DNA of 64,000 nucleotides, taken from positions 55,317,092 through 55,381,091 of the forward strand of contig OY743182.1 in the NCBI GenBank assembly GCA_963555705.1, written 5' to 3'. Below, piece after piece: positions 44,038 to 54,295 of this stretch. Made by a program: the position numbers and the translations under genes. This DNA comes from Ligustrum vulgare (taxonomy: Eukaryota > Streptophyta > Magnoliopsida > Lamiales > Oleaceae). Numbering within the stretch: position 1 is the stretch's first letter; the number at the start of each line of letters is the position of its first letter. A model generated the notes under the pieces. The model worked only from the letters and a program-made list of their open reading frames with translations, made no database searches and was not told the origin of the DNA.

Positions 44038-44886
44038 TGAAGAAGTGCTACTCTCTTGACTTAATAAGCCAAACATGTTTTCTCTTTATTGGGCTGAAAA
44101 TGGGTAAAGCCCAAAACTTGGGCTGCTGGACTATATATCTATTCGCAGGCTTCATTTAGTTGATAAATCGACTGAAATAGAAAAGAAGCACAGACCGAAC
44201 ACAAGCAGACTGAAAAAAAAGAAAAGAAAAATTAACGCAGCTTCTTCCCTTCTCTCGATCGGGTGATTTTCTTAGGGTTTGAAGGGTGTTTGATTTTTCT
44301 TGGTGAGAAGCAATAAAGGCAGTTGGGCAGAACAAAAGGCAACAGAACGCATCTCTCTTCTCTCTCAAACCAGGCGACATTTTAGGGCACGAAGGTGTTC
44401 GTACAATTCTTCTTGGTGAAGATAAATTGGTGCTCTCTCTTCCTTTCTTCTTTTCTTGGTGATTAGATAGATTGTAATAGGTGTAATTTTTGTGAAAGGG
44501 AGTATTTCTTGGTGATATCTCGGTCGATTTGTAGTACCGATTGTAGCTTTGGTTTTGGGTTTCTCTTGGTGAATATAGTGTGGTTTACAATAGGTGTATT
44601 CCATTAGTGAAGGGAGTATTTCTTGGTGAAATATTGTGTGTTGTCTGTCGTGCCTCTGCTTCGATTTTGTGGATTTTGAGAAATTTTGGGATTGATTGTA
44701 ATTTGCTTTGAACATTGCTTTGTACCTAGTGGATTTGAGCGTGAATCCAAATTTAATGGATTGTTCAATGGGGGAGTAGGAAATTCTTTGAATTACCGAA
44801 CCTCCGGGGTCTTCGGACCGAAAATTCTTTGTGTTCTTGCGTTACTTTCATGTTATTTTTCGTTATTGTTCATTTTCGATCCAACA
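44038..44886 (+). repeat. 5' LTR of copia element 2
   Basis: 849 bp with TG...CA ends. It contains many TTTCTTGGTGA repeats in its second half (for example near 44290, 44399, 44452, 44507 and 44620). Confidence 0.92.
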
Positions 44887-44888
44887 AG

Positions 44889-44899
44889 TGGTATCAGAG
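44889..44899 (+). promoter_or_regulatory. tRNA-iMet primer-binding site, copia element 2
   Basis: TGGTATCAGAG lies two bases after the LTR end. Confidence 0.85.
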
Positions 44900-45350
44900 A
44901 TTGTGTACTGGCTGAAATCCAATTTCTTGACTTTGCAGGTTCATAATTTGGTGGCTGCAGGTTTTTTTTTGTGACTGCCTGCACTTCCTTTTGCCCCTGT
45001 ATTGAACAATTTCGAATTCTTGGTAACTTCTATCCTTATCTTGCTTCGGTTTTTGGAATATTATATATATTGATATATATATCTTGGTATCCACATCCGT
45101 TTTTGATAAGTGAATCAATTGAAGTTAATTTTAGGGAATTACAATAATCTGATATATTCTTGAATTCTTGCATAATTGTTTCATTTATATAATTTTGTTG
45201 AAATATTGCATGTTTTAATAATCTGCACTATTTTTAAATATTTTTATATACTTGGACTTTGTTGCTTTATTTCTTGATATATAGGTTAGATTTTGTGATT
45301 TCAAATTTTTTGGTGACTTGCTTTGTGAAACTTGACGTTTCTTTCTCAAA

Positions 45351-47288
45351 ATGTCTCCTACTAAATTTGAAATAGAGGTGTGGACTGGAAAATGTGATTT
45401 TAGTCTATGGAGACAAAAGATTAGGGCTCTTTTACTTCAACAAAAATGTGCATATGCTATTACTGAAAATTGGCCTACTGAATTTAGTCCTTTTAGAAGG
45501 CAAGAACTAGATGAACAAGCATGGAGCACTATTTTTCTTCATCTCTCTGATGTTGTCCTTAGAAAAGTAGGTGAAACAAAAACGACTGTTGAATTATGGC
45601 AAAAGTTAGAAGATTTATATCTATCTAAATCCATTCTCGATAAGTGTTTTCTATTGAAACAGTTTTTTGCTTTTAGGTTTGAACCATCTCAGGATCTCGA
45701 GTCTAATCTTGATAGATTTAATAAGCTTACACAAGACTTGTCTAATTGTGATGAAAAGATATCTGAAGATCAATTGTGTATTGCTTTATTAAATGCTGTA
45801 GGTGATAGGTATAAAGATGTGAAATATGCTCTTGAATATGGTAGAGATACACTTAGCCTTGATATTATTACCTCTTCCTTAAGAAATAGAGATTTGGAAT
45901 TGAAATCTGAAATTAAAAGAAGTCATCAAGGAGAAGTTTTAATTGCTAAATCTAAAAGACCATTCAAGCCACATCAAAACACCTATAACAATAATACCCA
46001 AAGAAAAGGAAAATCTCCTACAAATAAGAAACTAGATTTCTCCAAATCCCGGGATAAATCAATCAAGAAATGCTATTATTGTGAGAAACCTGGACATTAC
46101 ATTAAAGATTGTCTCAAGAGATTAAATGATCTTAAGAACAAACCAAGACACAATAATGAGTGTGATGATAATAATGGTGCCGTTTATACGGTGAATACTC
46201 AAGACACTCATCAATCTTGGGTATTGGATTCTGGGTGCACATATCATGTGTGTCCCGAAAGAGAATGGTTCAATAATTTCACACCTACAGATAAAGGGAG
46301 TGTTTACATGGAAAACAATTTTCCTTATAAGATACGTGGTGTTGGTGACATTGTCTTAAAACTTGAAAATGATAAATTTCTCAAATTGGAACAAACTAGG
46401 TATGTTCCCGAGGTTGACAAGAACCTCATTTCTTTAGGAATCTTGGATTCTAATAATTTTGAGATTTGCTTTAAGAATGGGTTTTGCAAAATTCAAAAGG
46501 ATTCTTCTGAAATCATAAATGTTTCAAAAACAAATGGTCTTTACAAAATTTATGCTACTCCTCAGAAAGAAGAATGCCTATCTGTCTTACACTCTCAAAA
46601 CAGAAACTCTTCCTTATGGCATCGAAGACTTGGCCATATAGGAGATAAATCTCTTAAGTCACTAAGCAATGATGGGGTTATAGGAAATGTCAATTTAGAC
46701 AAGGAAGATTTTTGTGAAGAATGTATTTTGGGAAAACAAACAAAACTACCTTTCAAATCTGGTATTCATAAATCCACCTCCATTCTTGAACATCTTCATA
46801 CTGACCTATGGGGTCCAACATCCACTCAAACTGCTTCTGGTTTCAAATATTACTTGTTGATTATTGATGAGTTTTCAAGAAAGGTTTGGACTTTTTTACT
46901 AAAATCAAAAGATGAGACTTTTCAAAATTTTAAGGATTGGAAAATCTTAATTGAAAACCAAACCAACAAGAAAATAAAGGTTTTGAAAACTGATAATGGA
47001 TTGGAGTTTTGTAATACCATATTTGATGAGTTTTGTAAACAAAATGGAATTTTAAGACATAGGACTGTCACCTACACACCACAACAAAATGGGACAGCTG
47101 AGAGAATGAATAGGACCTTATTAAATAAAGTGAGGTGTATGTTGTTGAGCTCTGGTCTCCCAAAATGTTTTTGGGGAGAGGCAGTAAAGACTGCCACTTA
47201 TTTGGTTAATTTGAGCCCTTCAAGGGCTACAGGTTTTAAAACTCCTGAATTTATTTGGTCTGGTAAACACCCCACTATTCCTCCTTAA
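45351..47288 (+). CDS. Copia element 2 Gag - protease - integrase (645 codons, truncated by frameshift)
   Basis: Gag occupies about residues 1-200. A CCHC knuckle CYYCEKPGHYIKDC is near 240. An intact aspartic protease (WVLDSGCTYHVC) is near 292. GAG-pre-integrase (LWHRRLGH) is near 425 and the integrase core (HTDLWGP, KTDNGLEF, QNGTAERMNR) follows. The frame ends at TAA 47286-47288 after a one-base loss near 47274; the downstream frame resumes at once with LKVFGCAAYA. Unlike copia element 1, this protease is present, so the two elements are broken in different places. Confidence 0.9.
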   Translation: MSPTKFEIEVWTGKCDFSLWRQKIRALLLQQKCAYAITENWPTEFSPFRRQELDEQAWSTIFLHLSDVVLRKVGETKTTVELWQKLEDLYLSKSILDKCFLLKQFFAFRFEPSQDLESNLDRFNKLTQDLSNCDEKISEDQLCIALLNAVGDRYKDVKYALEYGRDTLSLDIITSSLRNRDLELKSEIKRSHQGEVLIAKSKRPFKPHQNTYNNNTQRKGKSPTNKKLDFSKSRDKSIKKCYYCEKPGHYIKDCLKRLNDLKNKPRHNNECDDNNGAVYTVNTQDTHQSWVLDSGCTYHVCPEREWFNNFTPTDKGSVYMENNFPYKIRGVGDIVLKLENDKFLKLEQTRYVPEVDKNLISLGILDSNNFEICFKNGFCKIQKDSSEIINVSKTNGLYKIYATPQKEECLSVLHSQNRNSSLWHRRLGHIGDKSLKSLSNDGVIGNVNLDKEDFCEECILGKQTKLPFKSGIHKSTSILEHLHTDLWGPTSTQTASGFKYYLLIIDEFSRKVWTFLLKSKDETFQNFKDWKILIENQTNKKIKVLKTDNGLEFCNTIFDEFCKQNGILRHRTVTYTPQQNGTAERMNRTLLNKVRCMLLSSGLPKCFWGEAVKTATYLVNLSPSRATGFKTPEFIWSGKHPTIPP

Positions 47289-49353
47289 AGGTTTTTGGAT
47301 GTGCTGCATATGCAAACCAAAATCAAGGAAAACTCGACCCCAGGTCTAAAAGATGTGTTTTCTTAGGTTATGGAGAAGGTGTAAAAGGTTACAGGTTGTG
47401 GGTAAAAGAAGATCAGGGTTTTAAAATAATAATAAGCAGGAATGTTGTGTTTAAGGAAGATTTAATGCCTTGCCTTATCAAAACTGAATCTAAAGCTGAT
47501 AATCTTAAAAGGATGAAAACTGTCATATGGGACTTGAATGATCTCAGTCTTGATACACAACTACACAAGCTCCTCTTGAGGTGGAGCACTTGAATCAGAA
47601 CGACCAAAATGAAAACATGGATCAAGAGGATACTGATTCTAATACTGAAGGTGGACTTAGTCAAACTCATGATCTATCCAACTATCAGTTAATTAGAGAT
47701 AGGGTGAGAAGGGAAGTAAGACCTTCCACTAGGTATAACAATGATGATTTTATGTCTCTCTTCACTGATTGTGATAATCTGTGTCCTGAACCAGCTTCTT
47801 ATGAAGAAGCTATATCTTGTCCTGAATCTAAAAATTGGCTTGCAGCTATGAATGATGAAATGAATTCTTTACATAAGAATAAAACTTAGATATTGGTTAA
47901 AAGGCCTAAAGATCATAAAGTCATAGATTGTAAGTGGATTTTTAAGATTAAGGAAGGTGACTCCAGCAAACATGGCGTTAAGTACAAAGCCAGACTAGTA
48001 GCTAAGGGCTTTTCCCAAAAGGAAGGTATAGACTATAATGAAATTTTCTCAACTGTCGTCAAGTACACATCTATTAGGATCCTTTTGGCCTTAGTTGCTC
48101 ATTTTGACTGGGAGTTAGAACAGCTTGATGTCAAAACTGCTTTCCTTTATGGTGAATTAGATGAAACTATATATATGCAACAACCTAAAAGATTTGAGCA
48201 AAAGGGTAAGACTGAAACTGTTTGTCTTTTAAAGAGGTCTCTATATGGTTTAAAACAAGCTCCTAGGTAATGGTATAGGAGATCTGAATCCTACATGAAG
48301 GTATTAGGCTTCAAGAAAAGTAATTATGATTCATGCTTGTTTTATGATGAAAATGGAGGACCTGATTCTGTTTATCTGCTATTATATGTGGATGATATGC
48401 TTTTAGCTTGTCATGATATTAATAAAATAAACTCAGTTAAACAGAAATTAAATTCTGAATTTGAAATGAAGGATCTTGGCCCTGCCAAGAGAATTTTGGG
48501 TATGAACATAAAAAGGGATAGGACTAATAGTACCTTGTTTTTAAATCAATCTGCCTACATTTCTAAAGTGGTTGAAAAATTTTCTATGATGCATGCTAAA
48601 TCCTGTTCATTACCTTTGTCAAACCATTTGAAACTTTCATCTGATCAATCTCCTAAAACACATGAAGATTTCATTAGGATGAATAAAGTACCTTATGTTA
48701 ATGTGATTGGTTCTGTTATGTTTTTAATGGTATGCACTAGACTCGATTTAGCATATTCTATGAGTACTCTTAGCAGGTTTATGTCCAATCCCGGTGAACT
48801 TCATTGGGAAGCATTAAAAGGTATGCTTAGATACCTAAAAGGTACTGAAACTGTTGGTTTGCATTATTCCAAATGCAAAGAAGGTATAATCTTAAAAGGG
48901 TATTGTGACTCTGATTTTGCGGGTGATTTAGATAAAAGAAGAAGTACATCATCATATGTTTTTACTTTATGTAATTCATGCATTAGTTGGAAATCCCAGT
49001 TGCAAATGGTAGTTGCACTATCATCCACTGAGGCTGAATATATTGCTGCATGTGAAGCATTAAAGGAGGGGCTTTGGGTGAGGGGTTTATTGCATGAATT
49101 GAACTTTATTGATAATAATGTACTTCTATTTTCTGATAATCAGAGTGCCATTCATCTTAGTAAGAATCCCATGTTTCATGATAGGACTAAGCATGTAGAT
49201 ATTAAGTATCATTTTATAAGGGACATGGTTGAAAATGGAATGGTTAAAATTGAAAAGATACCAACACTTTTAAATCCTTCGGATATGGGAACAAATGTAT
49301 TACCCATTAATAGATTTAAGGATTGCATGAAAATGCTGAACATTGATTCTTAA
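47289..49353 (+). pseudogene. Copia element 2 RT - RNase H, broken
   Basis: The continuation of pol is scattered over frames. The integrase C-terminus is in one frame to about 47560, then a one-base shift leads to a second frame. In that frame TAG at 47887-47889 replaces a tryptophan (NKT-stop-ILVKRP) and TAA at 48268-48270 replaces a probable glutamine (QAPR-stop-WY). RT shows KARLVAKGFSQKEGIDYNE and LLLYVDDMLLAC. RNase H shows GYCDSDFAGDLDKRRS and SSTEAEYIA. The last stop is at 49351-49353. No functional polyprotein can be made. Confidence 0.9.
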
Positions 49354-49495
49354 GAATCAATATTCAGTCCTTGTTTAACTTTTGAAAAACTAATACTTTG
49401 TTTTTTCCTTTTACAGGTATTTATGAGCAAGATGATATTGAATTGGTTGCTCAAATCCACTAATGGTGCACTCAAGTTCGTAGCAAGGTGGAGAA

Positions 49496-50343
49496 TGAAG
49501 AAGTGCTACTCTCTTGACTTAATAAGCCAAACACGTTTTCTCTTTATTGGGCTGAAAATGGGTAAAGCCCAAAACTTGGGCTGCTGGACTATATATCTAT
49601 TCCCAGGCTTCATTCAATTGATATATCGGCTGAAATAGAAAAGAAGCACAGACAGAACACAAGCAGACTGAAAAAAAAGAAAAGAAAAATTAACGCAGCT
49701 TCTTCCCTTCTCTCGATCGGGTGATTTTCTTAGGGCTTGAAGGGTGTTTGATTTTTCTTGGTGAGAAGCAATAAAGGCAGTTGGGCAGAACAAAAGGCAA
49801 CAGAACGCATCTCTCTTCTCTCTCAAACCAGACGACATTTTAGGGCACGAAGGTGTTCGTACGATTCTTCTTGGTGAAGATAAATTGGTGCTCTCTCTTC
49901 CTTTCTTCTTTTCTTGGTGATTAGATAGATTGCAATAGGTGTAATTTTGTGAAAGGGAGTATTTCTTGGTGATATCTCGGCCGATTTGTAGTACCGATTG
50001 TAGCTTTGGTTTTGGGTTTCTCTTGGTGAATATAGTGTGGTTTACAATAGGTGTATTCCATTAGTGAAGGGAGTATTTCTTGGTGAAATATTGTGTGTTG
50101 TCTGTCGTGCCTCTGCTTCGATTTTTTGGATTTTGAGAAATTTTGGGATTGATTGTAATTTGCTTTGAACATTGCTTTGTACCTAGTGGATTTGAGCGTG
50201 AATCCAAATTTAATGGATTGTTCAACGAGGGAGTAGGAAATTCTTTGAATTACCGAACTTCCAGGGTCTTCGGACCGAAAATTCTTTGTGTTCTTGCGTT
50301 ACTTTCATGTTATTTTTCGTTATTGTTCATTTTCGATCCAACA
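49496..50343 (+). repeat. 3' LTR of copia element 2
   Basis: 848 bp, preceded by the purine-rich AAGGTGGAGAA and followed by AAAGA. Confidence 0.92.
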
Positions 50344-50348
50344 AAAGA

Positions 50349-50700
50349 GCACTTTGTTGTATAGTTAAATTAAATATCAGTAAAGAAGTTTGAAGGGGTA
50401 ACTTAGAATTTTCCTTGGCGACAAAAGTACATTTTTAGCCTTTTCTATATATCTATCTTGTTAAACCCGAGATAGCAATAATAAATACAAATATTCACAA
50501 AACTTTCCTATTTACAAGCTTGCAGAGCTTTTTCGAGTCAAGCCAGGATTCTTGTTAAAGATAAAGAGATGCAACGCAACACGAGACTTAAACTTGTTCT
50601 GCTGCTGTTTCAGCTTCCGAAAGGTAGTAAAAACAGTAAATTCCATGTTATCCTCGCTCGCTCCAGACCTTGGAAAAAAATCCAAAGTTCCACAAAGTCA

Positions 50701-50731
<31 letters not shown>

Positions 50732-50993
50732 ACGGTAAGAAGAGTGAAGCCTGTACCTAAAAAACCTATAGAATCTTACACGTAGCAGCAGCACGAGCAC
50801 TTATATTTGTTTTATTAAGCACCAAAATTTATTTACGTCACCATGACTAAATCTGATATCTTTGAAATCGGAAGGGTACTGCCTTTTCTAAAACTGACAC
50901 GTCAATGCATCTGATTTTGTGGGAAGTTGAGCAATTTTGTCTCCGTCTCCTGGAAGTACTGAACCAAATAGGGTGTATGAGTTTCTCCATTCT
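50349..50993. other. Spacer upstream of the second gypsy element
   Basis: Probably native DNA that once lay directly upstream of the protease gene. It has no convincing ORF. A TAT trinucleotide microsatellite of about ten units lies at 50701-50731. Confidence 0.5.
50701..50731. repeat. TAT trinucleotide microsatellite
   Basis: About ten TAT units without interruption. Confidence 0.85.
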
Positions 50994-51015
50994 TGATGAT
51001 TAGCTAGGCTTATAA

Positions 51016-51354
51016 AGAATTCTGGACCCGAGCCAACCCATGCTATCGAACCCTTTTGATGTGATCCAGACCACGGATACAAGTCCGCACAAAGATCCGT
51101 TGAAGATCCGAGGAGGGCCGATGACTCGATTGCAGACAAAGAGGGCCAAGGAAGCAATGGACAAGTTAGTTCAAGAAACAATGGTCAAAACAATGTTCGT
51201 GTCATCGAAAGAAACAAGTTCCATGTTGGGACCGAGCCAAAACGACGAGTGGATCAACCTCATTCAAGCCGTCAAAGAAGATTGCCAAATTTCAAGAATT
51301 ACGGCCGTAATTCATAATTCTCACGGCCGTAACCAACTTGCTGCTGAAAACTGA
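51016..51354 (+). pseudogene. Gypsy Pol C-terminal tail encoded inside the LTR
   Basis: The frame opens after a stop at 51013-51015 and reads RILDPSQPMLSNPFDV, then DPLKIRGGPMTR and TKRAKEAMDKLVQET. This resembles the extreme C-terminus of some plant Ty3/gypsy polyproteins. Because the segment lies within the LTR, pol of the intact element probably runs into its 3' LTR. In this 5' copy it is not connected to pol and is inert. The last part of the frame crosses the first palindromes and may not be protein. Confidence 0.5.
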
Positions 51355-51531
51355 ATTTTTGAAGAAATTGGACTTACGGCCGTAACTAATATTAATCACG
51401 GCCGTAACGCAGCCTCGGATCAAAAACAGAAATTTCAGAATTAAGGCTTACGGCCGTAAAAGGAGTCTCACGGCCGTAACGGTGAAACAGAATGAGTCTT
51501 ACGGCCGTAAGGAAATTAGTCACGGCCGTAA
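51299..51531. promoter_or_regulatory. Paired-palindrome array in the gypsy 5' LTR
   Basis: Eight 12-mers start at 51299, 51321, 51374, 51396, 51448, 51468, 51499 and 51520. In-pair spacing is 22, 22, 20 and 21 bp, and pair spacing 75, 74 and 51 bp. The first member of every pair is TTACGGCCGTAA and the second is TCACGGCCGTAA. The array ends about 93 bp before the TATA-like box. The LTR sequence around it is unrelated to the Athila-type LTRs that carry the same motif. Confidence 0.75.
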
Positions 51532-51932
51532 ATTCATATACGCGTGATTTTATTTAATTATTTCCTTATTTTTAAGTATTTGTCTCCTAATTTAATTAGA
51601 ACTCTTAAACCTAGTTTTGACTCTATTTATAGGGATGTAATTTTCATTATTCAATAGACAACTTTGATATTATTATTGAGAGGCAATTTGCTTTCATACT
51701 TTATTCTTCATTGAATAAAATCCGAACTTGCGAGTTTAATTCTTGTTTGTTCAAATCTTGCGTGAGATTTACTTTTATTGTGATCAAGAGGTCAGCATAT
51801 CTATTGATTGTATTGGTTGCTTGGTTCAATTAATTTGAATCAATCTCTAAATCGTGGTTCTTTGGCATTCTTGGGTCGATTCCAATAATTTGTGGGTTGC
51901 GTAGCTACAATTGCTACGTGGTTTGCATCATC

Positions 51933-51944
51933 TGGTATCAGAGC
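51933..51944 (+). promoter_or_regulatory. tRNA-iMet primer-binding site, interrupted gypsy element
   Basis: TGGTATCAGAGC lies two bases after the LTR end. Confidence 0.85.
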
Positions 51945-52507
51945 TTAGGCTCCAAAAATCAAGGTTATATCTTTGTTTTGTTTTCTTGAGTCTTCTTTAA
52001 TCTTGTTCTTCGTGTTCTTCCAGTTCTTGAGTCTTTAATCCAAAAAATGTCACAAAAAAATTCAATAGTCGTTATTTCCTTCGTTTGTTATCCAAATTAA
52101 ATTTCGTTTGTTTCATCTTTCTCGGAGTTGAATTTTCGAGAAATCAAAAAAAAAAAAAAACGAAAATTCTCAGTCCAATTACAATAGCAGTTATTTGATT
52201 TCCAAAAAAAATATATTCTTGACTCAATCCTAGTTTCCATAAAAATGTCAAGTTCTATATCGAGTCAAGTTCCATTCTCGAAAGGTCTTCTTTGAGTTTT
52301 CCAAACAGTTCATAAAATTCTCACTCTTACTCGATTTGAATCATTCGGGCTTAAACTTGTTTGAGTTCGGGTTCGTTCTTTGAAGCAATTGGGGTGAAAG
52401 CCATTGAGTGGAAAAAGGCAGAGAGGTGAGATCAATAGAGGGTAAAAGCCAAATTTGAGTGATACACGAGCGAAATACACGTGAGGCATATAATATTTAG
52501 CTTTAGG

Positions 52508-52840
52508 ATGTCTGAACAATCTGCTGCTACAAAAAATAACGATCGAGTCAACATGACGGAAGAGATGGTACAACGGTTTGAGTGGTTGTTTGGGGATGTG
52601 TTAGGTAGATTAGAAAGGCTTGAGCAACCTCGGGAAGTGCCTAATGCCCGTAGGCAAGGTGGGAAAGGTCGTAGAGTAGAGGAGATCGATGAGAATGAAG
52701 AAGGTAGTGATTTTGACAATAGAGTAGTTAGGCATGGAAGAAGGGATAGAGATCTTGGTGGCGATAGGATGGATGGTAGTATGAGCAACATCAAAATGAC
52801 AATTCCGTCATTCAAGGGTAGGAGTGATCCGGAAGCATAC
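52508..52840 (+). pseudogene. Gag N-terminus of the interrupted gypsy element
   Basis: ATG at 52508 opens MSEQSAATKNN. An acidic and arginine-rich stretch follows, and then TIPSFKGRSDPEAY, the start of the retrotransposon gag domain. The frame is cut by the LTR boundary at 52841 after 111 codons. It is the N-terminal part only, so no function is expected. Confidence 0.8.
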
Positions 52841-54282
52841 TGGTGCGTGTCGCAATGCACCAAAATAATAAATAATTCCTTACTCGCTAAATATTAATTG
52901 ATAATGTAGTAGTGAGAGTAAGGGTCGATCCCACGAGGAACGGGAACTAAAATAGTGCTTTGTCAATTAGAATAGATGGGGGGTTTTCGAGTTCAAATAT
53001 TGGAAATAACGTGAAAATAAAATAAAAACGTAAATTAGATAAAACAGAAGTCAATTATTTGCAAACCCTAGTTCTCAGGTTCAGTTGTATTCTATCGCAA
53101 TGTTCTCGCTTTCCAAGTAACGCGTGTTCAAATTCCCTATTTGATTTATCACCCGTAAATAGTTAATAAGTTCTAACTATTTCTATTCTTCCTTAATTGT
53201 ATTTAATTAGAATAAGCTTTCTAATCAAACATTAGCCATTGAATAACCTAAAACAAGCTCTTTAGGTTTAAGACAACAACTATGTATTGGTTGAGAAGAA
53301 TTAGGGTGAATTAGATTATCAATCACATAAGCTCGTGACAATTAACCCAAGTTGAAATTCTTTATGAAAATATTAAATTTCCAATTGCTACTATGATTTG
53401 AATAAACAGACAATTACGGATCCAATCATTCAAAATAGCAAATCTCAATACAACAAATTAATTGATAAGGCCTTAATCAAATAAAGAATTGCATTGATTG
53501 AATTAAAAACGCATAAGAATCCAACAAATCAAAGTCAAGAACTTAGAACTACGTTACTAGTTTGGAAAAGCAATAAAACAAATTGATATAAAATACAACT
53601 TCCCCTTCGAACTAGGTATGGAAGCTTAGCCGAGCATAGTCATGAAGAATTCTAGAATTTTCTGTCTTGATTCACCTTCTCGAATTTCTGAATTCTTCTT
53701 CCAAAAATTCAAACAAGCCGCGCCTCTTTTCAATAATTATCCCCTTTTTCTTGTCATGAAATTCTCTTTTTGTAGCCTCAATTTCGTGCCCTAGCTTTGG
53801 GACCAAGAAATCCCAAATTATGGAAAGAATTGAAATAAGGAAATTTTTTACTTGAATAGTTACGGCCGTAACTATCCATTTACGGCCGTAATTGGGTTTC
53901 TGCGTATTTTTCACAAAGTGAGGTTACGGCCGTAACTTATTATTTACGGCCGTAATTTGGGTTCTACTGATTTTCTACTTTTGAGGTTTACGGCCGTAAT
54001 GGATATGTCTTACGGCCGTAAATCTTTTCTGCTCATTTTTTTCCTGTTTCAACATGCGCTTACGGCCGTAAATATTTTTCTTGCGGCCGTAAATCTTATT
54101 TGCACCTAAGTCCCCAAACTTCAGTTTTTAGTGCAATTTGGTCCTTTTTTCTTCTTTTCTCTTCTTTTATGATCCTATACAATATAAAACATAAAATGCA
54201 TTAATAATACTTAAATAGAATCACATTATGGTATATTCAAGGATATAAACATATAAAATAAACGTTAATACAACACTTATCA
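52841..54282 (-). repeat. 3' LTR of the Athila-type element
   Basis: 1442 bp, ending ACACTTATCA on the plus strand (TGATAAGTGT on its own strand) and starting TGGTGCGTGTCGC. It is homologous to the solo LTR at 14471-15786 but carries an extra segment of about 120 bp at roughly 53040-53160 that the solo copy lacks. Confidence 0.85.
53860..54092. promoter_or_regulatory. Paired-palindrome array in the Athila-type LTR
   Basis: Eight 12-mers start at 53860, 53880, 53924, 53944, 53988, 54010, 54060 and 54081. In-pair spacing is 20, 20, 22 and 21 bp, and pair spacing 64, 64 and 72 bp. Seven are exact TTACGGCCGTAA and the last reads TTGCGGCCGTAA. Confidence 0.75.
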
Positions 54283-54295
54283 AATCCCCCCACAC
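54283..54295 (-). promoter_or_regulatory. Polypurine tract of the Athila-type element
   Basis: On the minus strand AGTGTGGGGGGATT lies immediately before the LTR start TGATAAG, as expected for a plus-strand primer. This is what shows that the LTR is a 3' LTR and not a solo LTR. Confidence 0.75.

Larger units (their letters stand above)
44033..50348 (+). mobile_element. Complete but decayed Ty1/copia retrotransposon, TSD AAAGA
   Basis: LTRs at 44038-44886 (849 bp) and 49496-50343 (848 bp) start TGAAGAAGTG and end GATCCAACA, with AAAGA at 44033-44037 and 50344-50348. PBS TGGTATCAGAG is at 44889. By eye the LTRs differ at about 17 positions plus one indel (about 2%), older than copia element 1. 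The internal gag-pol has two frameshifts and two nonsense codons. Confidence 0.92.
50994..51930 (+). repeat. 5' LTR of the interrupted Ty3/gypsy element
   Basis: The right edge is firm (CA end followed by a PBS); the left edge is tentative. It contains a pol-tail coding segment (51016-51354), a palindrome array (51299-51531) and a TATA-like TATTTATAGGG at about 51624-51634. Confidence 0.7.
50994..52840 (+). mobile_element. Left end of a Ty3/gypsy element (5' LTR, PBS, gag start), interrupted
   Basis: A 5' LTR ends at 51930 (TTTGCATCA) and is followed by the tRNA-iMet-type PBS TGGTATCAGAGC at 51933. A gag ORF starts at 52508 and is broken at 52840 by the minus-strand Athila-type element. The left edge is set tentatively at TGATGATTAG (50994) because it mirrors the LTR end; no second LTR is in the window to confirm it. 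The rest of the element should lie beyond position 64000. Confidence 0.75.

Noticed and set aside
44156..44946. ORFs inside the LTRs of copia element 2, repeated at 49614-50364
   Set aside because: Present in both LTRs with low-complexity sequence; not independent genes.
52841..54282. Interpretation as another solo LTR
   Set aside because: The flanking five bases do not match (CATAC and AATCC), and a polypurine tract adjoins the right edge with Athila pol further right on the same strand.
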